From Anaerolineales bacterium (GTDB lineage Bacteria > Chloroflexota > Anaerolineae > Promineifilales > Promineifilaceae), in NCBI GenBank assembly GCA_011524645.1, contig WTJY01000386.1, positions 1 through 54,028 on the forward strand: a DNA stretch of 54,028 nt, given 5' to 3'. The position numbers and the translations under genes were made by a program. The notes beneath the pieces were generated by a model. It was not told the origin of the DNA, made no database searches, and saw only the letters and a program-made list of their open reading frames with translations. This document shows, one piece after another, positions 30,501 through 37,634 of this stretch (within the stretch, counting starts at the first letter, position 1; each line of letters opens with the position of its first letter).

Positions 30501-33500
30501 GTGGTGCTTGAAGAGCCACCATTGCGCAGTGATTCTGGGCCATCACGGCCGTTTCAACTGCTCACACTTTCGGCTCGTACAGAGGATGCGTTGGCCCAAA
30601 TGAGCCAAAATTTGGTGGACTACTTAGATGATCATCCTATGGCCTCATTGGCTGATGTCGCGTTTACGCTTAATGTGGGACGGGCGCGTTTCGATTGGCG
30701 GCGCACGGTCGTATGCCAAACGATCGAAGACGGTATTTCTCGTTTGCTTCAACCCGACGGCGTGTATGATCGTGCCCAAGAACGGCCGTTTGTATTCGCC
30801 TTTCATGATACGGTTTCTTGTCAGACATGGGACCTTTACCGCACAGAACCGGTTTTCCGAGCGGAAATTGATGAGGCCCATGATTATTTGTTCTCACAAA
30901 TGGGTTATCAACTGCGTGATGCGTTGTACCCAGAGCTAGGGAACAAAAATGATGACCAAGCATTGCAGTTGGTTCTGCCTGTCATTCAACAAATCGCTCT
31001 CGCTCGTTTGCTGATTAGTTGGGGGGTGGAACCTAAGATTGTGACCGGATATGGTTTAGGCGAGTGGGCGGCCGCCTGTATTGCCGGTGTGTTTGTGGTA
31101 GAGGAGTTACTGGCTTTGTTGGTTTATGGGGCGGTTAATGGCCGTGATGAAGCGACGGGGGAGTTGCTTCTTTATACCCCTGACATGCCTGTGGTACAAA
31201 CGGTCATTGATGGGATGAACCGCCGCCCCAGTAAAATGATGTTGTTGGTTGATGGTGAATGGCTGCCTGAAACTCAAGCTGGGTCGTCTACATTTTGGGG
31301 CAGGCGATTACAGCATAAATCAGATTTTACGGCATCGATCACTGAACTGGCTAAAGATCCGCTTCGGGCGGTGCTAGATATGGGGGCTGGCTTATTGAGC
31401 CAACTGGTGACGAATAAGACGGCTGAAATGGAGTCAGAAATGGTGGCCTTACATGCATTGCCATCTGCCGATGGTAATGGAGATGTAGAGGGGCATCTCA
31501 CGGCCGTTTTGGGGGAGATATGGCAGCATGGCGGGCAAATCGAATGGGCTGTTTATTACGGAGCGGAAAAGCGACATCGTGAACCGCTACCGACATATCC
31601 ATTTGCCCGTGATCGATATTGGCTGAACCCCAGACGGCGTCAGTTTGCCGGTGTCGGCGTATTAGAGGCGGATTTGGCAAATTCTGATGATCCCAATGAC
31701 CCGATTGCTGGATTGGATATCGCCAATATGACACCGGAAGATTTGCTTGATTATGAACCCGACAAAATTGAATCGCTGACAGATTGGTTCTACACCGGAT
31801 CATGGCAACAAAAGATTTTGTTACCACAAGACAATCGAAGCCGTACTTGGTGGGTCTTTGCGGACAAGGCTGGTTTCATTGATGCATTGCTGCCCCATTT
31901 GGCCGGCTCGATTGTTACGGTACACATGGGGGATGCATTTGCGGAAACAAGCCCTAATGTTTTTACGGTGCGTCCTGATCAACGGCCCGATTACGAACAG
32001 CTATTGATTTTGCTGCAACAGAGAGGGTTGCTACCTGACCAGATTGTTCATGCTTGGCTTGTTGATTCGCCGGACGATGTGATCGAGCCTGAGGTGGTTT
32101 TGCAGCGAGGGCTTTTTAGCGTTTTGGCTTTGGTTCAAACCCTTGCTGACAAAGGGGGCGAGACATGCCATATCGATTTGATTACCAGTCATATGCAAGA
32201 TGTTTTGGCGGCAGATTATCTTGATCCGGTTAAGGCGACGATGATGGGGGCTTGTCATGTCATCCCACAGGAGTTTAGTCAATATACGACTCGCTCCATT
32301 GACGTTCATTGGCCTTTAGATGGGTCGTGGGAGAAAATGGCGATTTTGTGCCAACAGCAATTGTTAGCCCCGCCGGAGCAGGCTGTTGTGGCTTTGCTCC
32401 ATCAGCACCGGTGGGTACAAGTTTTTAATCCGACGCCGTTGCCCCAGGTTGATCCAGTAGTTTTTCGCATGGAAGGGGTTTACCTGATTACGGGGGGGCT
32501 CGGCGGTATTGGGTTGGGGTTGGCTCAATTGCTTCATGATAAATATAGAGCCAAGCTTGCCCTATTGAGTCGTTCCGGCTTGCCACCACAATCTGAGTGG
32601 GAGCGTGTCTTGCGGGAACAGGGGGCGGAGTCTGGGGTCGGATACAAAATTTCGCAGGTACAAGCCTTAATGGACGCCGGTGCAGAGGTGCTTGTATTGG
32701 CGGCTGATGTTTCTGATGAAGCGGCGATGGGTCAAGCGATGGCTCAGATTGAATCCCGATGGGGCGAAATCAATGGGGTCTTGCATGCCGCAGGTGTCCC
32801 TGCTAGCGGTATCATTGCCTTAAAAGAGGCGGAGATGGCGAAGGCGGTTTTAACACCGAAGCTCAATGGGACATTTGTCTTACACAAATTGCTATCCCAA
32901 CGCTCTGTTGACTTTCTGCTGCTGTTTTCGTCGATGAGTGCGATTACCGGAGGGGGGCCGGGGCAAATCGATTATTCGGCCGCGAATGCCTTTTGTGATG
33001 CCTTTGCGCGACGCCATCATCAAGATTGTGGGCGCATTATTTCGATCGGGTGGGGTGAATGGCTTTGGGATGCTTGGCAAGATGGTCTACAAGGATTTCC
33101 CCCAGAAGCGCAAGCTTTTTTCATTGCAAAGAGAGAAGCCTTCGGGATTAGTTTCGCCGATGGATTTGAAGCGATGGAACGTGCCTTGGCCTGGAATCTA
33201 CCTCATGTCGTGGTCTCTACTCAAGATTTTATTCAGATGGTTGATGGGAGTAAGAATTTTTCGATTGCGGCGATTTTAGAAAAAATTCAGCTATATCGTC
33301 AATATATGCCCAAGCATTCACGGCCGACACTTGGGGTGCCTTACGTGCCGCCACGGACCCCCCTTGAGGAAGGCATTTGTCTGATTTGGAGCGATTTATT
33401 AGGTATTGAAGAGGTTGGTATTCATGACAATTTCTTTGAACTCGGGGGGAACTCTTTGTTGGGTGTCGATTTGATCGGGAAGTTAAGGCAGGAAATCGAA

Positions 33501-33683
33501 GTGGGGGTGGAATTGGCGGTTTATACGCTCTATGAAACCCCAACCGTCCATGATTTAGCTGAATTACTGTCTCGACCACCGGATACCGTGGCAGAAGAGC
33601 CTGATTTAGATCAAATAGAAATGCGGGAGGCGAAACGTCAAGAAGCCATCGCCCGCCAACGTGAGATAAGGAGTGATACATAA
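24540..33683 (+). CDS. bimodular type I PKS, modules 5 and 6, second AT defective
   Basis: 3047 residues, 117 bases after the previous gene, the largest gap within the PKS block; no clear Shine-Dalgarno near ATG 24540. Module 5: KS (QTFCSTS, Cys185), AT (FAGVGDHYINM; GYSLGE, Ser645; THAFHTPMM), KR (GGMGDIG; Tyr1350 in VGYTAANFF), ACP (LGGNSLIG, Ser1498). Basic linker (QRRKKARKKRG). Module 6: KS (QTFCSTS, Cys1738; EAHGTAT; PNIGHLDRAAG), degenerate AT (about 2082-2361; GYGLGE with Gly2172 in place of the nucleophile Ser, HAFH segment deleted), KR (GGLGGIG; Tyr2812 in IDYSAANAF), ACP (LGGNSLLG, Ser2972). KS, KR and ACP of module 6 look functional, so it probably still extends the chain with an extender loaded by another AT. 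The domain order parallels modules 3-4. Confidence 0.92.
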   Translation: MAKEHMTQTPIHNAIAIVGMAGRFPEAHSVADFWHNVLEGKKSIRFFTEEEVLRAGADPNLVYHPDYVKAGSIIEDIDLFDASFFGFTPREAEAMDPQARLFLECAWWSLEDAGYDPHQYAGLIGIFAGKGFSNYMSNNLFTHPDLVAMLGKLQMAIGNERDSLAAMTAYKLNLRGPSISVQTFCSTSAVAIHLACQSLLMYECDMALAGGVAIDLPQGVGYLYQEGGILSPDGSCRTFDNRARGSVMGNGLGVVTLKRLENAIEDGDHIYAAILGSATNNDGISRVGFTAPGLSGQTAVILDALNNAQVPAETIGYIEAHGTATQLGDSIELAAMIKAFRKHTDETNFCAIGSVKPNVGHLDRASGVTGLIKTAMALKNQVLPPHLNFNQAHPDVNLDQSPFYVNTQKRVWPAADAPRRAGVSSFGLGGTNAHFVLQEVEQAPTSRPTQSHHLLVLSARTETALEMGTVNLADHLRENDTLDIADIAYTLQVGRRSFNHRRMVVCHDVADAIVALSEQSPTRVFTREDHYHERPVTFMFAGVGDHYINMGRDLYQQEPIFQQMVDHCCALAEPLLGYDLRDKMFDDTDVHDEKNRLRQMLGRHMEKQAVQETVVAQPIVFILEYSMAYLLQSWGLVPQAVTGYSLGEYVAACVAGVFSLEDALRLVIKRAQLIQTLPEGRMVAVAAAPHTVRPYLSDKVTLVAQMSTNAIVLGGVPEAVQAVEAQLAQAGLTARPLGTTHAFHTPMMEDILDPLRQVLEELDFNRPQIPIISNVTGTWIKEIDADYWLTHLCQTVVWHEGMTVLGQKQGAHALIEVGAGTALTSFAYQQQPGRVVVSTFPSQYDKVPDLAFLLRSVGELWLTGVTIDWAAMYGDVKPRRVSLPGYAFDRQRYWVTPDPRFAALWSNSSDPDLLAKLPAMSEIISDPVVSESAEVTPQRKENIADWFYKPSWEPAPLPSKLPNERFHSYLIFIDESGHGLAIAEKIREEGQIAYTVGVGDAFDSVGEQAYVLNPNRSDDYRALCRALEERGDFPQMILHMWSLSPKMTTVVRPDLFSSAQELGFYSLLFFAQALTHFNINESLEIVAVMNSVQYILADDHIQPEKAPLLAICKSIPQEYLTVSCRTVDLPLETEEFTTVLWSEAMAETADLDVAYRHNQRYRQTYHPIPLTEPNAPNIRQDGVYLITGGMGDIGLILATHLAQAYGAKLILVGRTALPARENWADWLQSHDETDRISRRIQKVLEIEALGADVWAVAADVADRDQMNAVLAGAIERFGALHGVIHAAGVSDDQAFNVIQAIEPEHCALHFQPKVYGTYVLADLLRDRELDFCILFSSLSSVLGGLGFVGYTAANFFMDVMTWQQNLIAATPWHTVNWDTWHTREGQHDILGGTLAMYEMEPKEGIIAFERVISQTDSYHLVNSTGDLYSRIRQWVRLDSIRGETVTGAISYASRPQLSTTFVEASSGYEKRIAQIWQDLLGIEQIGIYDNFFDLGGNSLIGLQIIARIKKEFDIQVPIVALFEAPTISTLAKYLRADQKQEKNLLEKQLIQRRKKARKKRGTQEIAIVAMASRFPQADHIDQFWSNLCQGVEAITRFSEEQLRAAGIPPEIYNQPNYVKARPILENAAAFDPVFFGYSPREAELTDPQQRLFLETAWHAMELAGYDPTTYSGLVGVFGGSNISSYVLDLISDPDFVRSLGAYEATYQMVIGNDRDSLATNTSYKLNLRGPSLSVQTFCSTSLVAVHLACQSLRNGECDMALAGGVSIRTPIESGYFYHEGGMESVDGHCRTFDANATGTLFGDGVGLVVLKRLDDALADGDYIHAVVKGSAMNNDGSLKVGYAAPSVEGQADVIALAFDDAGVTADTIGYIEAHGTATRIGDPIEVAALTRAFQRTTEQTQFCAIGSVKPNIGHLDRAAGISGLIKTAMVVERGVIPPLIHFETANPEIDFMNSPFRVNTQLKAWPKQDTPRRAGVSSLGMGGTNVHVVLEEPPLRSDSGPSRPFQLLTLSARTEDALAQMSQNLVDYLDDHPMASLADVAFTLNVGRARFDWRRTVVCQTIEDGISRLLQPDGVYDRAQERPFVFAFHDTVSCQTWDLYRTEPVFRAEIDEAHDYLFSQMGYQLRDALYPELGNKNDDQALQLVLPVIQQIALARLLISWGVEPKIVTGYGLGEWAAACIAGVFVVEELLALLVYGAVNGRDEATGELLLYTPDMPVVQTVIDGMNRRPSKMMLLVDGEWLPETQAGSSTFWGRRLQHKSDFTASITELAKDPLRAVLDMGAGLLSQLVTNKTAEMESEMVALHALPSADGNGDVEGHLTAVLGEIWQHGGQIEWAVYYGAEKRHREPLPTYPFARDRYWLNPRRRQFAGVGVLEADLANSDDPNDPIAGLDIANMTPEDLLDYEPDKIESLTDWFYTGSWQQKILLPQDNRSRTWWVFADKAGFIDALLPHLAGSIVTVHMGDAFAETSPNVFTVRPDQRPDYEQLLILLQQRGLLPDQIVHAWLVDSPDDVIEPEVVLQRGLFSVLALVQTLADKGGETCHIDLITSHMQDVLAADYLDPVKATMMGACHVIPQEFSQYTTRSIDVHWPLDGSWEKMAILCQQQLLAPPEQAVVALLHQHRWVQVFNPTPLPQVDPVVFRMEGVYLITGGLGGIGLGLAQLLHDKYRAKLALLSRSGLPPQSEWERVLREQGAESGVGYKISQVQALMDAGAEVLVLAADVSDEAAMGQAMAQIESRWGEINGVLHAAGVPASGIIALKEAEMAKAVLTPKLNGTFVLHKLLSQRSVDFLLLFSSMSAITGGGPGQIDYSAANAFCDAFARRHHQDCGRIISIGWGEWLWDAWQDGLQGFPPEAQAFFIAKREAFGISFADGFEAMERALAWNLPHVVVSTQDFIQMVDGSKNFSIAAILEKIQLYRQYMPKHSRPTLGVPYVPPRTPLEEGICLIWSDLLGIEEVGIHDNFFELGGNSLLGVDLIGKLRQEIEVGVELAVYTLYETPTVHDLAELLSRPPDTVAEEPDLDQIEMREAKRQEAIARQREIRSDT
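30783..31622 (+). other. degenerate AT domain of module 6 (Ser to Gly, subdomain lost)
   Basis: Between the RPFVFAF segment and the YPFARDRYW post-AT motif there are about 280 residues, against about 361 for the AT of module 5. The nucleophile elbow reads GYGLGEWAAACIAG. The codon is GGT at 31053-31055, one base from the AGT Ser codon used in module 2. The GxGDxY oxyanion segment is not recognisable and the ferredoxin-like part with the HAFHS His is gone. The reading frame stays open, so this is an eroded domain inside an intact protein. Confidence 0.85.
33668..33673 (+). promoter_or_regulatory. ribosome binding site of module 7
   Basis: AAGGAG lies 10 bases before ATG 33684, which directly follows the stop of the previous gene. 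This supports that start and translational coupling. Confidence 0.5.
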
Positions 33684-36600
33684 ATGGATTATTCACCAGA
33701 TACAGCGATCGCGATAGTGGGGCTGTCCGGCCGTTTTCCCGGAGCCAACAATGTGGCTGAATTTTGGCACAACCTCGCTCATGGTGTTGTTTCGATTCAG
33801 CAATTTGATGAGCAGCTCTTGCGTGAAGCTGGTGTGGATGATCAACTATTGCGTCATCCAGATTATGTGAAAGCAGGGACAATTATCGAAGACTTAGAGA
33901 TGTTTGATGCTGGTTTTTTCGGTTATACACCTCGTGAAGCCGAACTGATGGATCCGCAACATCGTTTGTTTTTGGAATGTGCTTGGGAGGCACTCGAAGA
34001 TGCAGCATATGACCCCGACCGTTTAGATGGATTGGTCGGTGTTTTTGCTGGTTCTGGGTTTTGTACTTATTTGTTAAACAATCTCATGCCGAGTCAGACT
34101 GAGTATGATGGGATTGATAAGCTTCAGGTCGCGATCGGAAATGAACGGGACTCCTTGGCATCTACAGTCTCCTATAAGCTGAACTTGAAAGGGCCAAGTA
34201 TTGCTGTGCAAACATTTTGCTCTACATCGGCCGTGGCGATCCACCTAGCTTGTCAGAGCTTGCTTAATTTTGAGTGCGACATGGCTCTCGCGGGCGGTGT
34301 GGCGATTACCATCCCTCAAGTAAGTGGATATCTGTATGAAGAAGGAGGTATTGTTAGTCCCGATGGAGCCTGCCGTACCTTTGATGCCCATGCACAAGGA
34401 AGTGTTATGGGGAATGGGGTTGGGGTTGTTGCCTTGAAAACGCTTAACCAAGCCTTGGCGGACCGAGATCAAATTTATGCTGTTATTCGTGGTTCGGCGA
34501 CCAATAATGATGGCATTCTCAAGGTGGGATATACCGCTCCCGGTATAGATGGCCAAACAGAAGTGATTGCCGAAGCACTGGCCGTTGCGGGCGTCGATGC
34601 TGACTCGATCGACTATATCGAAGCGCATGGTACAGCGACTCCTTTGGGGGACTCTGTGGAACTGTCGGCGATGATCAAGGCCTTTCAAATGCAGACGCAA
34701 GAAGCACAATTTTGCGCAATTGGGTCGGTCAAGCCAAACGTTGGACATTTAGATCGTGCGTCGGGCGTGACCGGTCTGATCAAAACCGTTATGGCACTGT
34801 ATAACAAAGAATTGCCTCCAAGCCTTAACTTTGAGCAAGCGAATCCTGATATGAGGCTGAGTCAATCTCCGTTTTATGTGAATACGGAAAGATGTGCTTG
34901 GCCTGAGCGCGGTGGACCGCGACGGGCTGGAGTGAGTTCGTTTGGGTTAGGTGGCACCAATGTACATTTTGTTTTAGAAGAAGCTCCTGAGTTAGACGTC
35001 CGAGAATCGTTGTCAGAGGGGCCTTATATCTTTTTGTTGGCGGCAAAACGGGCGACTTCGTTGGCGCAAATGACCTATCAGCTTGCTGATTTTGTCCAAG
35101 AGCACCCAGCTGTGTCTATCGGAGATGTGGCCTATACCTTGGCCCTCGGCCGATCTGCGTTTAATCATCGTCGTGTGGTTGTGGCTCAAGACCGGGATGA
35201 TTTGTTGCGTCAGTTGTCTTCGCTAGAAGAGGCTGTGGATGAGGTTCAAGTTCGACGCCAGCGGCCGTTTGCCTTGGTCTTGCCACCGGACCGCGAATCT
35301 GCAGAAAGTGTGATGCGATTGTGCCAACAATATGGTGTGAAGCCGACTTACCTGCTCGGGGTCAATGAATGGGATGTGGCTTTGGCGAGCGGTCTTTTGG
35401 AGGGTAACGGCCGGGCTGAAGAAGAATGTATTCCTTTTATTTCTAATCTATTGGGAGTTGTTGTGAAAACGGCTGCTAATTTACCCGCCGATTACCAAAG
35501 TCGGGTTCAGGCGGCCGGTGTGGCTTCATCTCTGTCCGATTGGCAAGTCTTGTTGCCTGAAGAAACGGTCTTGTTGGGCGAAACGGCCGAGATCGCACTA
35601 CCTATGACGACTGAGCATAAGGCTTGGCTACAAATGATAGGATACCTGTGGTTAGCCGGTGTCGATATCGCTTGGGATGCCTTGTTTGTGACCGGTGAGT
35701 ACCAACGGCTTTCTTTGCCTACTTACCCGTTTGATAAACAGCGATACTGGATCGATGCCCCAAAGAGGGAGAAACAAGGCTCCAAAAAGGAGATTTATAT
35801 CGGCAAAAAGCCTGACATTAAAGATTGGTTTTATGCCCCTTCATGGGAACCTGTTTTACGGCCGATATGTCATACGTCGGCCGTGTCAGAACCAGCCCGT
35901 TGGCTCATATTTTGTGATACCCAAGGGGTAGGTACACAGTTGGCGGCACGTCTCCGACAAATAGGGCATCAGGTCACCGAGGTTTATAGCGATTTGGGAA
36001 CGAAGAGCCAAGAAGAGGGATATCGGGAATTAGATCCCGAGCAACCACAACAGTTTGAAGATGTGGTGCAAGCGACCAAACCAGAACGGGTCGTCCATTT
36101 GTGGGGACTCAATGATTTTGGTGATTTCTCTCAAGCCCAAGCACTTGGGTTTCAAGCGATGCGTTACTTGATACAAGCGTTGCATCAGCAGATGCGTGAA
36201 GTTGATATTTGGGTTATTACGCAAGACACCCAATCTGTGACAGGGACAGAATCATTAGCTGTTGATATGGCTCCTCTGGCGGGATTGTGTCGTGTTATTC
36301 CACAAGAAAATTTGCAGCTACGTTGTCAGCATATAGATGTGGGACGGATAACGGCCGTTTGGCAACGAAAACGATTGGTTGAAGCGCTTTATCAGGAAAT
36401 TCAAGATATCGAAGTCGATACCATTGCTTTTCGAGGAGCCCATCGTTTTGTGCAGCGTTTTACCCCATGCGTTTTACCTGAACCTGCCAAAACTCCTTTC
36501 CGTCAGGGCGGCGTTTATCTGCTGCTTGGCGGACTCGGTGGAGTTGGATTGATTTTGGCTGAACATCTAACCCATAACTATCAGGCCCGCATTGTTTTGT

Positions 36601-37634
36601 TGGGACGATCTGAATTTCCCCAGCCGGATACTTGGGATGTGTGGCTAGCGAATCATAGTCCACAGAATTACATTAGCAAGAAGATTCTTCGCTTAAAAGG
36701 GATGATTGAGGCTGGGGGACAGGTGAAAGTGCTGACGGTTGATGCTACGGATATACAAAAATTGGTTTCAAGTATAGAAATAGCAGAAACGGCATGGGGG
36801 CCGTTGAACGGTGTGTTCCATTTAGCTGGCGTTTCAGGAGAAGCGTATTTCGCCCCGATCTCTAATTTAACCGATGAACAATGTCATGCCCATTTCCAAG
36901 CGAAGGTTGATACGACTTACGCATTGGAAGAAGCTCTCGCCGACAAAGAACTTGATTTCTGCCTCTTGTTCTCGTCCCTTTCATCGGTTTTAGGTGGTTT
37001 GGGATTTGGGGCCTATGCGGCAGCTAATAGATTTTTGGACGCATTTGTCTCCGCTCATAATGAGCGAAGTCCTCAATGGTGGCATTTGGTTAATTGGGAC
37101 ACATGGCAATTATATGCAGGGCAGCATGACACGATCGGTCAAACGGTCGCCCAGTTTGAAATGCTTCCTGTTGAAGGATGCCAAGCTGTAGAACATGTTT
37201 TAGGACAACAACGTTTTGCGCAACTGATTAATGCGACGGGTGATCTAGAGCCTCGTTTAAATGTATGGGTACGCTCGATTGACCAAGTGGTTGAAAAAAC
37301 ACGTTTGCCGCGCCCTGATCTATTGGTTCCTTATATCGAACCCGATGGGGAGATGGAAATACAAATGGCCCAAATTTGGGCCGAACTGCTGGGTCTAGAA
37401 CAGGTTGGATCTCAAGATAATTTCTTAGAACTGGGAGGAAACTCATTGATTGGGACACAATTGATTTCGAGGGTGCGTCAAGCGTTCCAAGTTAATCTGC
37501 CTATTTCGATTTTATTTGATGCGCCAACCCCCGAGAGTTTAGCCGTGGCGGTAGAAATGACAATTATTGATCAACTTGACTCTTTATCTGAAACAGAGTT
37601 GATGGAGGAAACAGAATGGAATTTAAGCAAGTAG
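33684..37634 (+). CDS. type I PKS module 7 (KS-[AT remnant]-KR-ACP)
   Basis: 1316 residues, shorter than a normal KS-AT-KR-ACP protein because the AT is mostly missing. KS about 5-425 (QTFCSTS, Cys179; EAHGTAT; PNVGHLDRASG). AT stump about 527-689. KR with the DWFYAPSWEP entry motif (about 715), GGLGGVG near 950, Tyr1111 in GAYAAANRF. ACP LELGGNSLIG, Ser1254. The tail (DQLDSLSETELMEE) is acidic, unlike the basic tails of modules 2-4, and probably suits docking to the NRPS. Its last 19 bases overlap the next gene. KS and KR lineage match modules 5 and 3. Predicted to add a sixth beta-hydroxylated unit, with an extender supplied in trans. The next genes make hydroxymalonyl-ACP, a candidate extender. 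Confidence 0.9.
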   Translation: MDYSPDTAIAIVGLSGRFPGANNVAEFWHNLAHGVVSIQQFDEQLLREAGVDDQLLRHPDYVKAGTIIEDLEMFDAGFFGYTPREAELMDPQHRLFLECAWEALEDAAYDPDRLDGLVGVFAGSGFCTYLLNNLMPSQTEYDGIDKLQVAIGNERDSLASTVSYKLNLKGPSIAVQTFCSTSAVAIHLACQSLLNFECDMALAGGVAITIPQVSGYLYEEGGIVSPDGACRTFDAHAQGSVMGNGVGVVALKTLNQALADRDQIYAVIRGSATNNDGILKVGYTAPGIDGQTEVIAEALAVAGVDADSIDYIEAHGTATPLGDSVELSAMIKAFQMQTQEAQFCAIGSVKPNVGHLDRASGVTGLIKTVMALYNKELPPSLNFEQANPDMRLSQSPFYVNTERCAWPERGGPRRAGVSSFGLGGTNVHFVLEEAPELDVRESLSEGPYIFLLAAKRATSLAQMTYQLADFVQEHPAVSIGDVAYTLALGRSAFNHRRVVVAQDRDDLLRQLSSLEEAVDEVQVRRQRPFALVLPPDRESAESVMRLCQQYGVKPTYLLGVNEWDVALASGLLEGNGRAEEECIPFISNLLGVVVKTAANLPADYQSRVQAAGVASSLSDWQVLLPEETVLLGETAEIALPMTTEHKAWLQMIGYLWLAGVDIAWDALFVTGEYQRLSLPTYPFDKQRYWIDAPKREKQGSKKEIYIGKKPDIKDWFYAPSWEPVLRPICHTSAVSEPARWLIFCDTQGVGTQLAARLRQIGHQVTEVYSDLGTKSQEEGYRELDPEQPQQFEDVVQATKPERVVHLWGLNDFGDFSQAQALGFQAMRYLIQALHQQMREVDIWVITQDTQSVTGTESLAVDMAPLAGLCRVIPQENLQLRCQHIDVGRITAVWQRKRLVEALYQEIQDIEVDTIAFRGAHRFVQRFTPCVLPEPAKTPFRQGGVYLLLGGLGGVGLILAEHLTHNYQARIVLLGRSEFPQPDTWDVWLANHSPQNYISKKILRLKGMIEAGGQVKVLTVDATDIQKLVSSIEIAETAWGPLNGVFHLAGVSGEAYFAPISNLTDEQCHAHFQAKVDTTYALEEALADKELDFCLLFSSLSSVLGGLGFGAYAAANRFLDAFVSAHNERSPQWWHLVNWDTWQLYAGQHDTIGQTVAQFEMLPVEGCQAVEHVLGQQRFAQLINATGDLEPRLNVWVRSIDQVVEKTRLPRPDLLVPYIEPDGEMEIQMAQIWAELLGLEQVGSQDNFLELGGNSLIGTQLISRVRQAFQVNLPISILFDAPTPESLAVAVEMTIIDQLDSLSETELMEETEWNLSK
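35262..35750 (+). other. AT stump of module 7
   Basis: Only about 163 residues separate RPFALVL from the YPFDKQRYW post-AT motif. Where ATs have GYSxGE there is LGVNEWDVALASG: no nucleophile elbow, no HAFH and no oxyanion loop. A faint trace of the order (VKPTYLLGVNEW, FISNLLG, YLWLAGVDIAWDALF) shows that it derives from an AT by deletion. KS-AT and post-AT linkers are kept. Confidence 0.85.

Noticed and set aside
33229-33882. 217-residue minus-strand open frame across the junction of modules 6 and 7
   Set aside because: It is antisense to an ACP and the start of a KS, has no recognisable domain and no ribosome site. Both sense genes are certain.
3682-37634. Possible inactive KR domains
   Set aside because: All seven KRs keep the GGLG/GGMG nucleotide motif, the Ser region, the catalytic Tyr and the Asn four residues later.
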